A DNA stretch of 64,000 bases from the NCBI GenBank assembly GCA_035772735.1, contig JASDFA010000002.1, positions 8,246,001 to 8,310,000 of the forward strand, read 5' to 3'. Both the position numbers and the translations under genes were made by a program. This DNA is from Datura wrightii. Taxonomy: Eukaryota > Streptophyta > Magnoliopsida > Solanales > Solanaceae. Positions 22,946-33,671 of the stretch are shown here, one piece after another. A model generated the notes under the pieces. It ran no database searches, was not told where the DNA came from, and was given only the letters and a program-made list of their open reading frames with translations. The first letter of the stretch is position 1. The number at the start of each line of letters is the position of its first letter.

Positions 22946-23509
22946 ATTTGACTCATAAGAGGATTGTTGCATGTTAAATCAGTTATGTCGATGTACTTTG
23001 TTATTTCCTTATCGTATAATTATATATTTAATTATTTATTTTATCCTTCATGCTTAGTACATTCCAAGTACTGACTGCACGCCTTTTGTGCTATATCATT
23101 TCATGATATTGGTTCAGGTTTCCAGACTCAACCTCGTGATTAGATACGCTTCATTCCCTCTCAACAGTTAATGGTGAGTCCTCATCTCCTGAGGACGTGA
23201 TTTATGCTTACATTTTCATTATGTTTTATTTTTCAGATTTTAGGAGTTAGCTGGGGGCTTATCTCAACAACTCATTAGTTTTTCAAAAGGCTTTCAGACT
23301 TGTCTAGATGGATTCAGCGTTGTATCAAAGTGTGGTTACAATTGTTTTTATGACTCCTTATTAGACTCTTCCAGTTAGCTTCCACTCATTTATGTTGATA
23401 GTTGTTTCTAGTGTTAAGTGGGATGTTATGATTATGCCATGGGTTGACTTGGAGCCTTTCGGGGTTCCTTATCCCGTGTTACGGCTAGGTGTAAACTCGG
23501 GTCGTGACA

Positions 23510-23697
23510 GGTTTGAAGTGTCCTAGGGTATCCGAAAGCCACGTTGAGTAGAGTCTTTTTCATGGGTGTGAAGCGCACCATACGTATGACGAAGAAGCTA
23601 TAACATGTTTAGGAAATATTCCCTTCTTTCATGAACATTTCATGTGATGAAATGCCTATCTATCTTTCTAACTTGTGCTATACACGTTTGTAGAATC
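23510..23697 (+). other. Element B leader lacking the primer binding site
   Basis: After the LTR end GTGACA the sequence goes directly into GGTTTGAAGTGTCCTAGGG, the normal Tekay leader. The usual TTGGTATCAGAGC (initiator Met tRNA site, present in F at 58020) is absent. The leader otherwise runs normally to the gag ATG at 23698. Confidence 0.7.
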
Positions 23698-24901
23698 ATG
23701 CCTCCACGTCGAGTAAATGGAAGGAGAAATGGGAACGGCCACGAGAACGACAACGGAGAAAGGCACCATCAGGGACCACCAGCCCATGAGGAGCATGCAC
23801 TAGAGTCGGCTGCCCACGCTGAATTTAGGGCATCCATACAGATGATAGCGCAGGCTTTGACGCCCAAGTAAATCAGCAAGTGGTGGCACATCTCCCTCAG
23901 AAAGGGAATGCAGTGACGGCTCGGGTCATAGATTTTCTCAGAATTAACCCACAAAAGTTCCTTGGGTCAAAAGTAGATGAGGACCAGCATGAACTCATTG
24001 ATGAGATTTTCAAGATCACCCAGGTCATAGGGGTGGAAAATGGGGAGTGCATTGACTTGTCCTTTTATCAGCTGAAAGGGGTTGCACATATTTGGTTTAA
24101 ACAATGGAAAGATAGTAGGACAGTGGGAGCAGGCCTGTCAGTTGGGAAGAGTTTCATGAAGCCTTTCTGGATTGGTTCTTCCCTCATGAGATAAGGGAAC
24201 TGAAGGCGGCCTAGTTTGTAATTTTGAAGCAAGGTGACATGTCAGTTCATGAGTACACTCTAGAGTTCACCCGCTTATCCAAGTATGCACCAGAGTTAGT
24301 GACAGACCAGAGGGCTCGAGTGAGCCGATTTGTACATGGAGTGGAAGACTACCTGGATAAGGATTGTAGATCGTCGTGCTACATCAGGACATGGATTTCC
24401 CCTGGATAATGTTACATGCCCAGCAGATGGAGGTGGTGTATCGGAGGCAGAAGGAGGCCAAGAAGGCAGAACAGACAATTATTGGATTTCTCAGCCTAGA
24501 TCGGGGGGCGGACATTTCCAATAGTCTCATCATAGGTTTTTTGCTCCAGCACCATCATCAGCTAGTGCACCATCTAGACCATGAGGTGATCAGAGAAGTA
24601 GGGCAACATTTTAGATGGGCCAGGGTAGCATGCAGATAGAGCGCACCTTCCCATCCTGTGCAAGGTGCAACAAGAACCATCCAGAGAGATGCTTAGTTAG
24701 CTCAGATGCTTGTTTCGGGTGTGGCAAACCGAGACACGGACTTAGGGATTGCTCTTCGGCCAAATCAGAGGGCGACGGAGCCCGTATACCAGCCACTAGT
24801 TCAGTAGCTCCAACAGCACGTCCCTCCTAGCGGGGTGCTTTGACTAGTTCAACTGGCGGTCAGCGGCAGAATAGGTTCTATGCCCTTGCGACCCGTTAGG
24901 A
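23698..24901 (+). pseudogene. Element B gag
   Basis: Starts MPPRRVNGRRNGNG, the usual Tekay Gag start. Blocks: RVIDFLRINPQKFLGS, LIDEIFKITQVIGVENGE, LSFYQLKGVAHIWFKQW, VHEYTLEFTRLSKYAPELV, then zinc knuckle CARCNKNHPERC and CFGCGKPRHGLRDC (24655-24755), both largely intact. A stop at 23869, frameshifts near 24150, 24220 and 24400, and a stop near 24897 disable it. It would form the particle and package RNA. Confidence 0.85.
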
Positions 24902-25418
24902 GCAAGAGACTTCCCCCGATGTGGTTACTAGTATGTTACGAGTTTTTCACCTTGATGTTTATGCTTTTTTAGATCCAGGGGCTTCCTTGTCTTTTTTGAC
25001 ATCTTATGTGTCTAGTAGTTTCGGAGTCAGTCCCAAGATCTTGTCAGAACCCTTCTCAGTCTCTACTCAAGTGGGTGATCAGTCGTAGCTATATGGGTGT
25101 ATAGTGGTTGCCTGGTCACAGTCCTTTAGATAGTCACCTCAACAGATCTAGTAGAGCTATCCATGACTGATTTTGATGTTATTCTTGGCATGGCTTGGCT
25201 ATTTGCATGTTATGCCTCCATTAATTGTAGAACCCGTGCGGTAGAGTTCAGATTTCTGGGTGAGCCAGTGTTAGAATGGAAGGGTAGTTCAGTTGTGCCT
25301 GTAGGTCGTTTCATTTCCTATATTAAGGCCAAAAATATGATTTCCAAAGGTTGTGTGTACCATTTAGTTAGGGTTAAGGATGCTACATCCAAGACCCTGA
25401 ATATCCAGTCAAGTTCCA
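24902..25418 (+). pseudogene. Element B retropepsin
   Basis: FHLDVYAFLDPGASLSFLTS (near 24950-25005) has the D-x-G-A active site. A stop near 25089 and a frameshift follow. The last third (25163-25429) is open: MTDFDVILGMAWLFACYASI and GRFISYIKAKNMISKGCVYH. Processing enzyme of Gag-Pol; inactive as read. Confidence 0.85.
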
Positions 25419-26295
25419 GTGGTATGTGAGTATCCAAAAGTTTTCCCAGATGATCTACCAGGTGTTCCTCCCGAGAGGGAAATCGACTTTGGTATTGACC
25501 TCCTACCCGACACGCAACCTATATCTATTCTTTCCTACAGAATAGCTCCAGATAAGCTAAAAGAGTTGAAGGAGCACTTGACAGATCTCTTGGATAAGGG
25601 TTTCATCAGATCAAGCAAGTCCCCATGGGGTGCACTAGTTCTCTTTGTCCGAAAGAAGGATGGTTCTCGCGGATGTGTATTGATTATCGACAATTGAACA
25701 AGGTCGCCATCTAGAACAGGTATCCTCTACCTAGGATTGATGATTTATTTGACCAGCTTGTGGGTGCCAAGTGTTTTTCGAAGATAGATCTCAGATCCAG
25801 GTACCATCAGCTCAGAGTTTGGGAGAGCGACATCCTAAAGACAGCCTTCAGGATGCGGTATGGTCATTATGAGTTTGTAGTTATGTCTTTTGGACAAACA
25901 AATGCTTCTGCAGCTTTTATGGACTTGATGAACAGGGTGTTCAAGCCATACCTGGATAAGTTCGTGATTGTGTTTATTGATGACATCCTTATACACTCTC
26001 GGAGCGAGGAGGAGCATGCTGCTCATTTAACGGTGGTGTTGCAGACTCTGAAGGATATTCAATTGTATGCAAAATTCAGCAAGTGTGAGGTTTAGTTGAG
26101 CTCAGTGGTGTTTTTGGGCCATGTGGTATCAAGCGAGGCCATACAAGTTGACTTATAAAATAGAAGTGGCGAAGAATTGGCCTAGACTGGTGAATCCTTC
26201 AAATATGTGGAGCTTTTTTGGCTTAGCTAGCTACTATCGGAGATTTTTTGAAGGTTTCTCATCTATTGCAGCACCCTTGACCAAATTGACCTAGA
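25419..26295 (+). pseudogene. Element B reverse transcriptase
   Basis: FPDDLPGVPPEREIDFGIDL opens RT, LLDKGFIRSSKSPWGALVLF continues, and the palm motif FIDD (25973-25984) is preserved, followed by ILIHSRSEEEHAAHL. Stops occur at 25695 and about 25712 and again after 26093. The thumb block reads FFGLASYYRRFFEGFSSIAA. The enzyme copies element RNA into DNA. The core is well kept, but frames are broken at both sides of the palm. Confidence 0.88.
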
Positions 26296-26300
26296 AACAG

Positions 26301-26813
26301 GTGAAATTCCAATGGTCGGAGCCTTGTGAGAGGAGCTTTCAGGAGTTGAAGACTCGACTTACCTCAGCGCCAGTGTTGACCCTACCCGAGGGTACCGGTG
26401 GGTTCATGGTGTATTATGATGCTTCAAGGATCGGACTTGGGTGTGTGTGGATGCAGCATGAAATAGTTATAGCATATTCCTCCAGACAGATGAAAGTTCA
26501 TGATAAGAATTACCCGACCTATGATCTTGAATTGGCAGCGGTGGTATTCACCTTGAAGATATGGATACATTATTTGTACGGGGTCTATGTGGATATGTTT
26601 ACGGATTATAAGAGTCTACAATCTGTGTTTACCCAGAAGGATCTCAATCTTCGACAAAGGAGGTGGTTGGAGCTACTTAAAGATTATGACATGAGTGTCC
26701 TTTACCATCCGAAAAAGGATAATGTAGTAGCAGATGCACTTAGTAGACTCTCCAAAAAAAGTGTGTCCCATGTGGATGAGGGAAAGAAGGAGCTGGTGAA
26801 AGACATTTATTGA
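26301..26813 (+). pseudogene. Element B RNase H
   Basis: 170 open codons: KFQWSEPCERSFQELKTRLT, TGGFMVYYDASRIGLGCVWM (catalytic Asp), YPTYDLELAAVVFTLKIWIH (Glu), VDMFTDYKSLQSVF (Asp, with the usual His changed to Tyr) and HPKKDNVVADALSRLS (last Asp). It degrades the RNA of the RNA-DNA hybrid. This is the best-preserved pol domain here; its start is simply the edge of an open frame, not a gene start. Confidence 0.88.
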
Positions 26814-26859
26814 CTTGCAAGGTTGGGAGTTCATTTGGTTGATTCGGCCGATAGTGGTG

Positions 26860-28074
26860 TTATTGTTCAAAACGGATTAGAATCATCCTTGGTGACCGAT
26901 GTAAAAGCTAGACAAGACGAGGACCCTATTTTGGTAAATTTAAAGGAAGCCATTTAAAATCAAAAGGTAGAGGTATTCTCCAAAAGGGGAGATGGGGTGC
27001 TTCGATACCAGGGTCGCTTATGTGTTCGGGATATTAGTGATTTGAGGAAACAGATGTTACATGAGGTTCAGGGATCTAGGTATTCAATCCATCCAGGTGC
27101 CATCAAGATGTACCGTGACTTACAAGAATTCTATTAGTGGAATGGCATGAAGGACATCATGGAGTTTGTAGCTAAGTGCCTAAACTATCAGCAAGTAAAG
27201 GTTGAGCACCAGACACCCAGAGGGGTGCTCCAGGATAATAGCATTCCTACTTGGAAGTAGGAAGAAATCAATATGGACTTCATAACAGGTTTTCCTCGCA
27301 CCCGTCAGCAGTATGAGTCCATTTGGGTGTGTGGACAGGTTGACCAAGGGCGCTCATTTTCTACCGGTCAAAACCACGGATTTAGTGGAGGATTATGCCA
27401 AACTATACATCCGAGATCTAGTTCGGTTGCATGGAGTGCCCTTATCCATCATATCAAACAGACTTACCCAATTTACCTCTCCATTTTGGAGGTTGTTTCA
27501 AAAGGGACTGGGTACTCAAGTTAAGTTCAGTACAATATCTAACCTGCAAACGAATGGTCAAGCGGAGCAAACAATCTAGGCCCTCGAGGACATGTCTAGA
27601 GCATGCGTTATTGACTTCAAGGGTAGTTGGGATGATCATTTGCCTCTTATCTAGTTTGCATACAACCACAACAACCGTTCCAGTACTCAGATGGCTTCAT
27701 TTGAGGCTCTCTATGGGGGGAGATGTAGGTCTCCTATTGATTTGGTCAGAAGTTGGTGAAGCTACGATGATAGGACCAGATTCTGTCCATGAGGCTATGA
27801 AGAATGTTCAGCTCATATGGGACAACTTGAAAACCGCTCAAATTCACCAAAAGTCCTACGCCGATGTGAGAATGAGAGAATTAGAATTTGAGGTGGATGA
27901 TTGGGTGTTTCTAAAGAAGTCTCCCATAAAGGGAGTGATGAGGTTCGGAAAGAAAGGGAAACTCAATTCTCGTTGTGTTGGTCCCTATCAAATTGTGATA
28001 CGGGTTAGTAAGGTGGCATATGAATTGGAGTTGCCCTCAGAATTAGCTTATGTGCGTCCTGTATTATGTGTATA
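26860..28074 (+). pseudogene. Element B integrase
   Basis: GSRYSIHPGAIKMYRDLQEF and EFVAKCLNYQQVKVEHQ are the zinc-binding end (second Cys lost). INMDFITGFPRTRQQYES is the first catalytic block; the second, normally SIISDRGTQF, reads SIISNRLTQF (Asp to Asn near 27455). Frameshifts near 27320, 27580 and 27740. The C-terminal domain (27870-28060) reads RELEFEVDDWVFLKKSPIKG and ending VSKVAYELELPSELA. It would join cDNA to the chromosome; the Asn alone should abolish catalysis. Confidence 0.87.
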
Positions 28075-28310
28075 GCTCTTAAAGAAGTGTTTGGGTGATC
28101 CAGCTTTGGTGATTCCAGTGGAGAGTATAGGTGTGAGAGACAGCCTTAGTTACGAAGAGGTTCCAGTGGAAATATTGGATCATTAGGTTTGAAGGCTAAG
28201 GAAAAAAGAAGTAGCTTCAGTCAAAGTTTTATAGAGGAATCAACATGTTAAAGGAGCTACGTAGGAAGCCAAAGTATACAGGATGGCTAGATACCCACAT
28301 TTATTCTTTA
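28075..28310 (+). pseudogene. Element B chromodomain
   Basis: After a stop, LKKCLGDPALVIPVESIGVR and SLSYEEVPVEILDH precede RKKEVASVKVL, stop, RNQHVKGAT. This is the chromodomain that ends Tekay integrases and steers insertion to heterochromatin. Three stops are visible. Confidence 0.78.
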
Positions 28311-28456
28311 CCGGTTCAGTTCCAACTTGAGGTATCAGATTTTTTCCTAAAACTCTATTTGGTTTTCATGTTCAATTCATGTGCCCCAGTTTCTTTCACA
28401 TATATGGATGTATGTATGATTCGCGAATTCAGTTTAGCTATGTAGTTTGAATCGGA

Positions 28457-28552
28457 GATAGTCATTCCATTAGTTTTCAGTTTAAATGATCAACATCGTG
28501 TACGGATAGTCATTCCATTAGTTTTCAGTTTAAATGATCAACATCGTGTACG
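28457..28552 (+). repeat. Perfect 48-bp tandem duplication
   Basis: 28457-28504 and 28505-28552 are identical (GATAGTCATTCCATTAGTTT ... CATCGTGTACG). Element C has a single related copy near 33000. The duplication lies between chromodomain and polypurine tract. Confidence 0.95.
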
Positions 28553-28610
28553 GTGATTGCATTTCTCTGCTTTTTTGTATGTTTTTCAATATTCGAGGAC
28601 GAATATTTCC

Positions 28611-28623
28611 AAGGGGGAGATAT
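28611..28623 (+). other. Polypurine tract of element B
   Basis: AAGGGGGAGATAT directly before TGTAATACCCC. Confidence 0.75.
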
Positions 28624-30882
28624 TGTAATACCCCAGATGTGCCTAAGACTAGACTGGGGGTTTAAGAAATGGAAAGTTGCAGAATCCTGGAAAATTTGTC
28701 TCAAAACGAGTCATTGGAGATTCCAATGACCCATTAGGACACTTGTGGCCAGGTTCTGCAGAAGTAGGTTCAGAAGTAACAGGTCGAGGGTACGACTCGA
28801 ATGAAGCTGAAATGGGTCGTAGGTTGTCACCAGGGTACTAGGGATGAATGGTACGAGTCAAGGAATGACTCGATGTAGGTAACCACGAGTCATGCTAAAT
28901 GCCCGTGGGAAGGAGTAGGGAAATTTCCAGTCGAGGTGACGGATGGAACCCACGACTCGTTTGAAGTAGGCACGAGTCATGGTGTGGCTCGTGGGAAGTC
29001 CAAATGTAGGTCATCAGGAAAGTAACAGGAGGATGCAGCAGACCATTGTTTCATGTAATAAACTGTCTTGTCGAGTCATGGGATCGAATCTGAGAAGTGA
29101 AGTTTGGGCAGTTGATGCAATGGACGGATACCATGAGTCAAGGTATCCTGGTACGACCCGTAGGATCTCCCATTGCCACTGCCAGTGCAGAATTTTTCGA
29201 AAATTCATTAAGGGTATTTTCATCATTTCTAAGTCCTAGGGTCCTAAACGATGTTGTTTAAGGCTCGAAATGCAGTGTTTTATTAGGATAAAATCTATCC
29301 TAGGCTCATTCATATCCATGCATGCATATTGAAGGGGTTTAGGAGGTGATCAAGTTAGAATTCTCAAGCTTTCCTTCAATTTTTCATTGGGCTTTCAAGG
29401 AGTGGTGAAATTTGATCTTCCCCATGTATGTAGGGTTATGAGTGGGTGAATTCGTTCACACCCATGCCCAATCTCTCCTAACTCATGACATTTTAATTAA
29501 ATATCTTATGGGGTTTTATCCTAAATCTTATGAAATCCTAATGATCTATATATAGGTTACTACTTCTCATGTTTTACATCATATTCTATGAATCATGATC
29601 AGATTTTACAATTAATTCAATTATAAATTTATTGATTTAAATTTCTATTAAATTATGCCTAATTATGCATGTTCTACGATGAATTGGTTTATGATTTTTT
29701 ACCTTTATTTTGATGTTCTTTAACCCATCATGATTTATGATTTATGATATGGGATTTCCTCAAATACCCATCATGAACTTATGATTTGTTAAGTATCTGC
29801 ATATTTTACAAGTATGAATGAACCTCATGATTTACGATTTATGATTATGGCCGCCTCACGGGCCTTATCTTCATGGCTAGTTCACGTATTTACAAGCATG
29901 GTTATGATTATCATGATTTAACTAGCCCATGATTCTTATGTATGTTATCCTATAAGCACTATATATGTTTTGGGAGTAGTATTTAACACCGAGTAGGTTC
30001 GGGGCTCAGGTTTTGGCCCAAACCTCAGAACTACGTGCCACCGGTGGTTATGATGAGACCTCCCTTGAGACTGTCCCCTTTTTCCCCAATTGGGCCTTTC
30101 ATGTGTGATATCACAACCTTCATGGTTCTACACTTTGCAAGGTACGAACACCCTCTTGACTAGGGATGTATAGGTCGGGCTCCATGTGTGCTCATATGGG
30201 GTATGTCAGTTGTAAGAATCTCCCATTGTTCCTCATGATTTATGCATGTTTATGTTCATACGGATTTGTCTCAAGTCATTTTTAATAAAGTGTTTCTCTT
30301 ATGATTATGCTTATGGTTTATTTACGAATGCTTGAAAACCTTGAGCATTATGTTATATTATGATATTTATGTTATGAGCATGTTGTCCTATTCTTATGCA
30401 CTTTTATGCATTTTAAATATATGTTTTACTTACCTTGCATACTCGATACACTCCACGTACTGGCCGCATACTCTATGTTGTATCATTTCATAATACAGAC
30501 TCCGGTACTCGGATTTAGCCTCGACCCTAGCTAGCCTTTCAGAGTTAGCATCCCACATTTGTTGGTGAGTCCTCATCTTCAGAGAATCATGCTTATCAGT
30601 TTACTTTATGTACCTTTAGCTTTCAGGTTTAGCGAGTTAGTTGGGGGCCTGTCCCATCAACTCATTAGACTTAGAGGCTTTTTAGACAAAAATGATGTAA
30701 CCAGCTTCAGATTCATGTGTATTTATGTTGTTATGCTATTTCAGACTTCCGCTAAGTTTATCATGTTGTTTCTTCCATTTATTTGATTGAGTTAGATGTA
30801 TGTTCATGCCATGGGTCGACTTGGAGTCCCTCGGGGTTCTTTGTCCCGTGTCTCGATTCGGGCCTTTATTCGGGTTGTGACA
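28624..30882 (+). repeat. 3' LTR of element B
   Basis: 2259 bp, TGTAATACCCC to GGGTTGTGACA. U3 words lie at 28690-29170 (CACGAGTCATGG, CACGACTCGTTTG). Later Tekay landmarks are AGTATTTAACACCGAG and TTGCATACTCGATACACTCC. The next base is inside the protease of element C, not a primer site, so B was inserted into C. Confidence 0.87.
28690..29170 (+). repeat. U3 word array of element B LTR
   Basis: Repeated AACGAGTCATTGG, GTACGACTCGAATG, AATGACTCGATG, CACGAGTCATG and CACGACTCGTTTG words within the first 550 bp of the LTR. Confidence 0.6.
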
Positions 30883-31546
30883 AGTTTAGCTGTGCCTATA
30901 GGTTGTTTCATTTCCTACCTTAATTCAAGAAAGATGATTTCCAAAGGTTGTGTGTGCCATCTAGTTAGAGTTAAGGATGCTACGTCCGAGACCCCGACTA
31001 TCCAGTCAGTTCCTCAGTTGTACGTGAGTATCTAGAAGTGTTCCCTGATGATCTACCGGGTATTCCTTTCGAGAGGGAAATCGATATTGACCTTCTACCC
31101 GACACATAGCCTATATATATTCCTTCTACAAAATGTCCCTATCTGAGCTAAAGGTGTTGAAAAATTAGTTGAAGGACCTTCTAGAAAAGGGTTTCATCAG
31201 ACCTAGCAAGTTTTCGTGCGGTGCACCAGTTCTATTTGTCCGAAAGAAAGATTGCTCTCTTCATAAGTGTATTGATTATCGACAATTGAACAAGGTCACC
31301 ATCAAGAATAAGTATCCTCTACCGAGGATTGATGATTTGTTTGACCATCTTCAGGGTGCCAAGTGCTTTTCAAAGATAGACCTCAGCTCCGGATACCATC
31401 AGCTTAGGGTGCAGGAAAGTGACATCCCGAAGATAGCCTTCAGGATGCGGTATGGTCATTATGAGTTTGTAGTTATGTATTTTGGACTAAAGAATGCTCC
31501 TGCAGCTTTTATGGACTTGATGAATAGGGTGTTCAAGCCATATCTA
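30883..31546 (+). pseudogene. Element C protease end and reverse transcriptase N-half
   Basis: Begins AVPIGCFISYLNSRKMISKG, the last protease block, so the first two thirds of protease are missing to the left of B. RT runs LLEKGFIRPSKFSCGAPVLF, CIDYRQLNKVTIKNKYPLPR, FSKIDLSSGYHQLRVQESDI and NAPAAFMDLMNRVFKPYLD. It breaks there, before the catalytic FxDD. Frame is open from 31169 to the break. Confidence 0.87.
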
Positions 31547-31656
31547 GACATGTTGGATCCAGATATTCCATACATCCAAGTGCCACCAAGATGTCACGAT
31601 AGACATGTTGGATCTAGATATTCCATACATCCAAGTGCCACCAAGATGTATCGTGA
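31547..31656 (+). repeat. 55-bp near-perfect tandem duplication at a deletion junction
   Basis: 31547-31601 and 31602-31656 repeat GACATGTTGGATCYAGATAT through CCACCAAGATGT with few differences. The first copy joins RT (FKPYLD), the second runs on into integrase (YSIHPSATKMYRDLREVY). Confidence 0.9.
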
Positions 31657-32850
31657 CCTACGAGAAGTCTATTAGTGGAATGGCATGAAGAAGGACATAG
31701 CGGAATTTGTGGCTTAAGTTTCCAAACTATCAACAGGTGAAGGTTGAGCATCAAAGAACCATAAGTGTGCTCTAAGATATTAGCATCCCGACTTGGAAGT
31801 GGGAAGGGATCAACAAGGACTTCATTACAGGTTTGCCTCGCACTCGGAGATAGTATGACTCCATTTGGGTTGTTGTGGACAGGTTGACCAAAGCCGCTCA
31901 CTTTCTACCGGTTAAGACCACTATTTAGCGGAGGATTATGCCAAACTATACATTCGAGAGCTAGTTCGGTTGCATGGAGTGATCTTATCCATCATATTAG
32001 ATCGAGGTACTCAGTTTACCTCTCAGTTTTAGAGATCTTTTCAAAAGGGACTTGGTACTCAAGTCAAGCTTAGCATAGCATTTCACCCATAAACAGATGG
32101 TCAGGCTGAGCAGACTATTCAGACTCTTGAGGATATGTTGAGAACCTATATTATTGATTTCAAGGGTAGTTGGTATGACCATTTGCCTCTCATTGAGTTT
32201 GCATACAATAAAAACTACCAGCATTCAGATGGCTCCATTCGAGGCTCTCTATGGGCTGAGATGTAGATCGCCTATCGGCTGGTTTGAAGTTTGTGAGGCT
32301 ACCTTGACAGGTCCAGATTCAGTCCATGAGGCTATGGAGAAAGTTCAGTTGATAAGGCAAGGGTTGAAAACAACTCAAATTCGCCAAAAGTCCTATGTGG
32401 ATGTAAGAAGGAGGGCACTTGAATTTGATGTTGATGATTGGGTGTGTCTGAAGGTGTCTCCCATGAAGGGAGTGATGAGGTTTGGAAAGAAAGGAAAACT
32501 TAGTCCCCGCTATGTTAGCCTGTACCAGATTTTGAGATGTGTTGGCAAAGTGGCTTATAAGTTAGAGCTACCCTCAGAGTTATCTTCAGTTCATCCCATT
32601 TTCCATATATCGCTCTTGAAAAAGTTTTTGGGTAATCCAGCTTTAGTGGTTCCGGTGAAGAGCATCGGTGTGAAAGACAGCCTTAGTTATGAGGAGGCTC
32701 TGGTGGAAATACTGGATCGTCAGGTTCGAAGGCTAAGAAATAAGGAAGTAGCTTAAGTTAAAATCTTAGGGAGGAATCAACATGTTGAGGGAGCTATATG
32801 GGAAGCCGAAGCAGAAATGATGGCTAGATACCTGTGTCTATTCCCTTTTG
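31657..32850 (+). pseudogene. Element C integrase and chromodomain
   Basis: Follows the junction that removed RT palm, RNase H and the integrase start. SIILDRGTQFTSQF keeps the second catalytic Asp (near 31999). The long frame 32154-32756 holds the C-terminal domain (RRALEFDVDDWVCLKVSPMK, VGKVAYKLELPSELSSVHPI) and starts the chromodomain (EEALVEILDRQVRRLRNKEV), which continues after a stop as LGRNQHVEGAIWEAEAEMMA. Several stops before 32150. Target selection module of a dead element. Confidence 0.86.
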
Positions 32851-33100
32851 GCTCAGTTTCAACTTGAGGTATCAATTTTTTCCCTAAGACTTTATTTATT
32901 TTTCATGTTCAGTTCATCTAACCAAGTTTCTTTTATGTCAAAGTATGTATGTATGATTCATGAATTCAGTTCAGCCATGTAGTATAGTTCGAAGGTAGTC
33001 ATTCCGTCAGTTCTTAGCTTAAATAATAATTATTTGAATATGATGATTGCATTTCTCAATGTTTCTGTATGTTTTCCAACATTTGAGGATGAATGTTCCC

Positions 33101-33113
33101 AAGGGGGATATAT
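33101..33113 (+). other. Polypurine tract of element C
   Basis: AAGGGGGATATAT directly before TGTAAATCCCC. Confidence 0.7.
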
Positions 33114-33194
33114 TGTAAATCCCCAAAAACCCTAAGATCAGACTCGGGAGTTGAAACGGAGAAAAGTAGAAATTTTGCACCAGATCACAAAACG

Positions 33195-33590
33195 GGTCTT
33201 TACTGGACCTGTGGGGTTGACCACGAGTCACGAGGTGACTCGTGGTGAGGTCCTGGTCTTAAGTTTTGAAATTTTTGACTTGAAGTCACCACGGGTAACA
33301 ATGAGTCATGGTCAAACCCCACGACTCGTTGAGTCAGGCGTGGTCAGGGTTGGAGAACAATTAGGGATTTTTTGATAGTGAAGATCATGAGAGGTGACCA
33401 CCACTTGACTTTTGGACAGTGAAGATCACGAGAGGTGACCACAAGTCGTGGTCACGAATGACGATTTGTTAGGTCCCTCGTGGGGACCCCTTGAGTTAAA
33501 TATGGCAGTGCACTCAATGACAGGAGGTAACGACTCGTGCCCAGTAGTAACGACTCACCCAGTCCCTTGTGAGGACTGGCAGTCTGTTTT
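33195..33590 (+). repeat. U3 word array of element C LTR
   Basis: CACGAGTCACGAGGTGACTC, CACGACTCGTTGAGTCAGG and AACGACTCGTGCCC-type words, ending about 70 bp before the TATA box. Confidence 0.6.
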
Positions 33591-33662
33591 CCCATGCGAG
33601 TTTTATTATGGTTTTTTCTGTAATTTCTATGATCCTAAGGCCTTAACTACATCGTTTTAAGT

Positions 33663-33671
33663 TATAAATAG
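33663..33671 (+). promoter_or_regulatory. Element C LTR TATA box
   Basis: TATAAATAG, 550 bp into the LTR, just after the word array. The paired 5' LTR has lost this segment. Confidence 0.65.

Larger units (their letters stand above)
21802..23509 (+). repeat. LTR fragment H, 3' part of a Tekay-type LTR
   Basis: Ends GGGTCGTGACA at 23509 and has the landmarks TTAGTACATTCCAAGTACTG and TTAGCTGGGGGCTTAT. It resembles 49252-49918 more than the B or C LTRs. The 5' part is missing. A 39-bp minisatellite lies at 22475-22708 and a GT tract near 22917. It directly precedes the gag leader of B, but the 3' LTR of B is of another subfamily. Confidence 0.7.
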
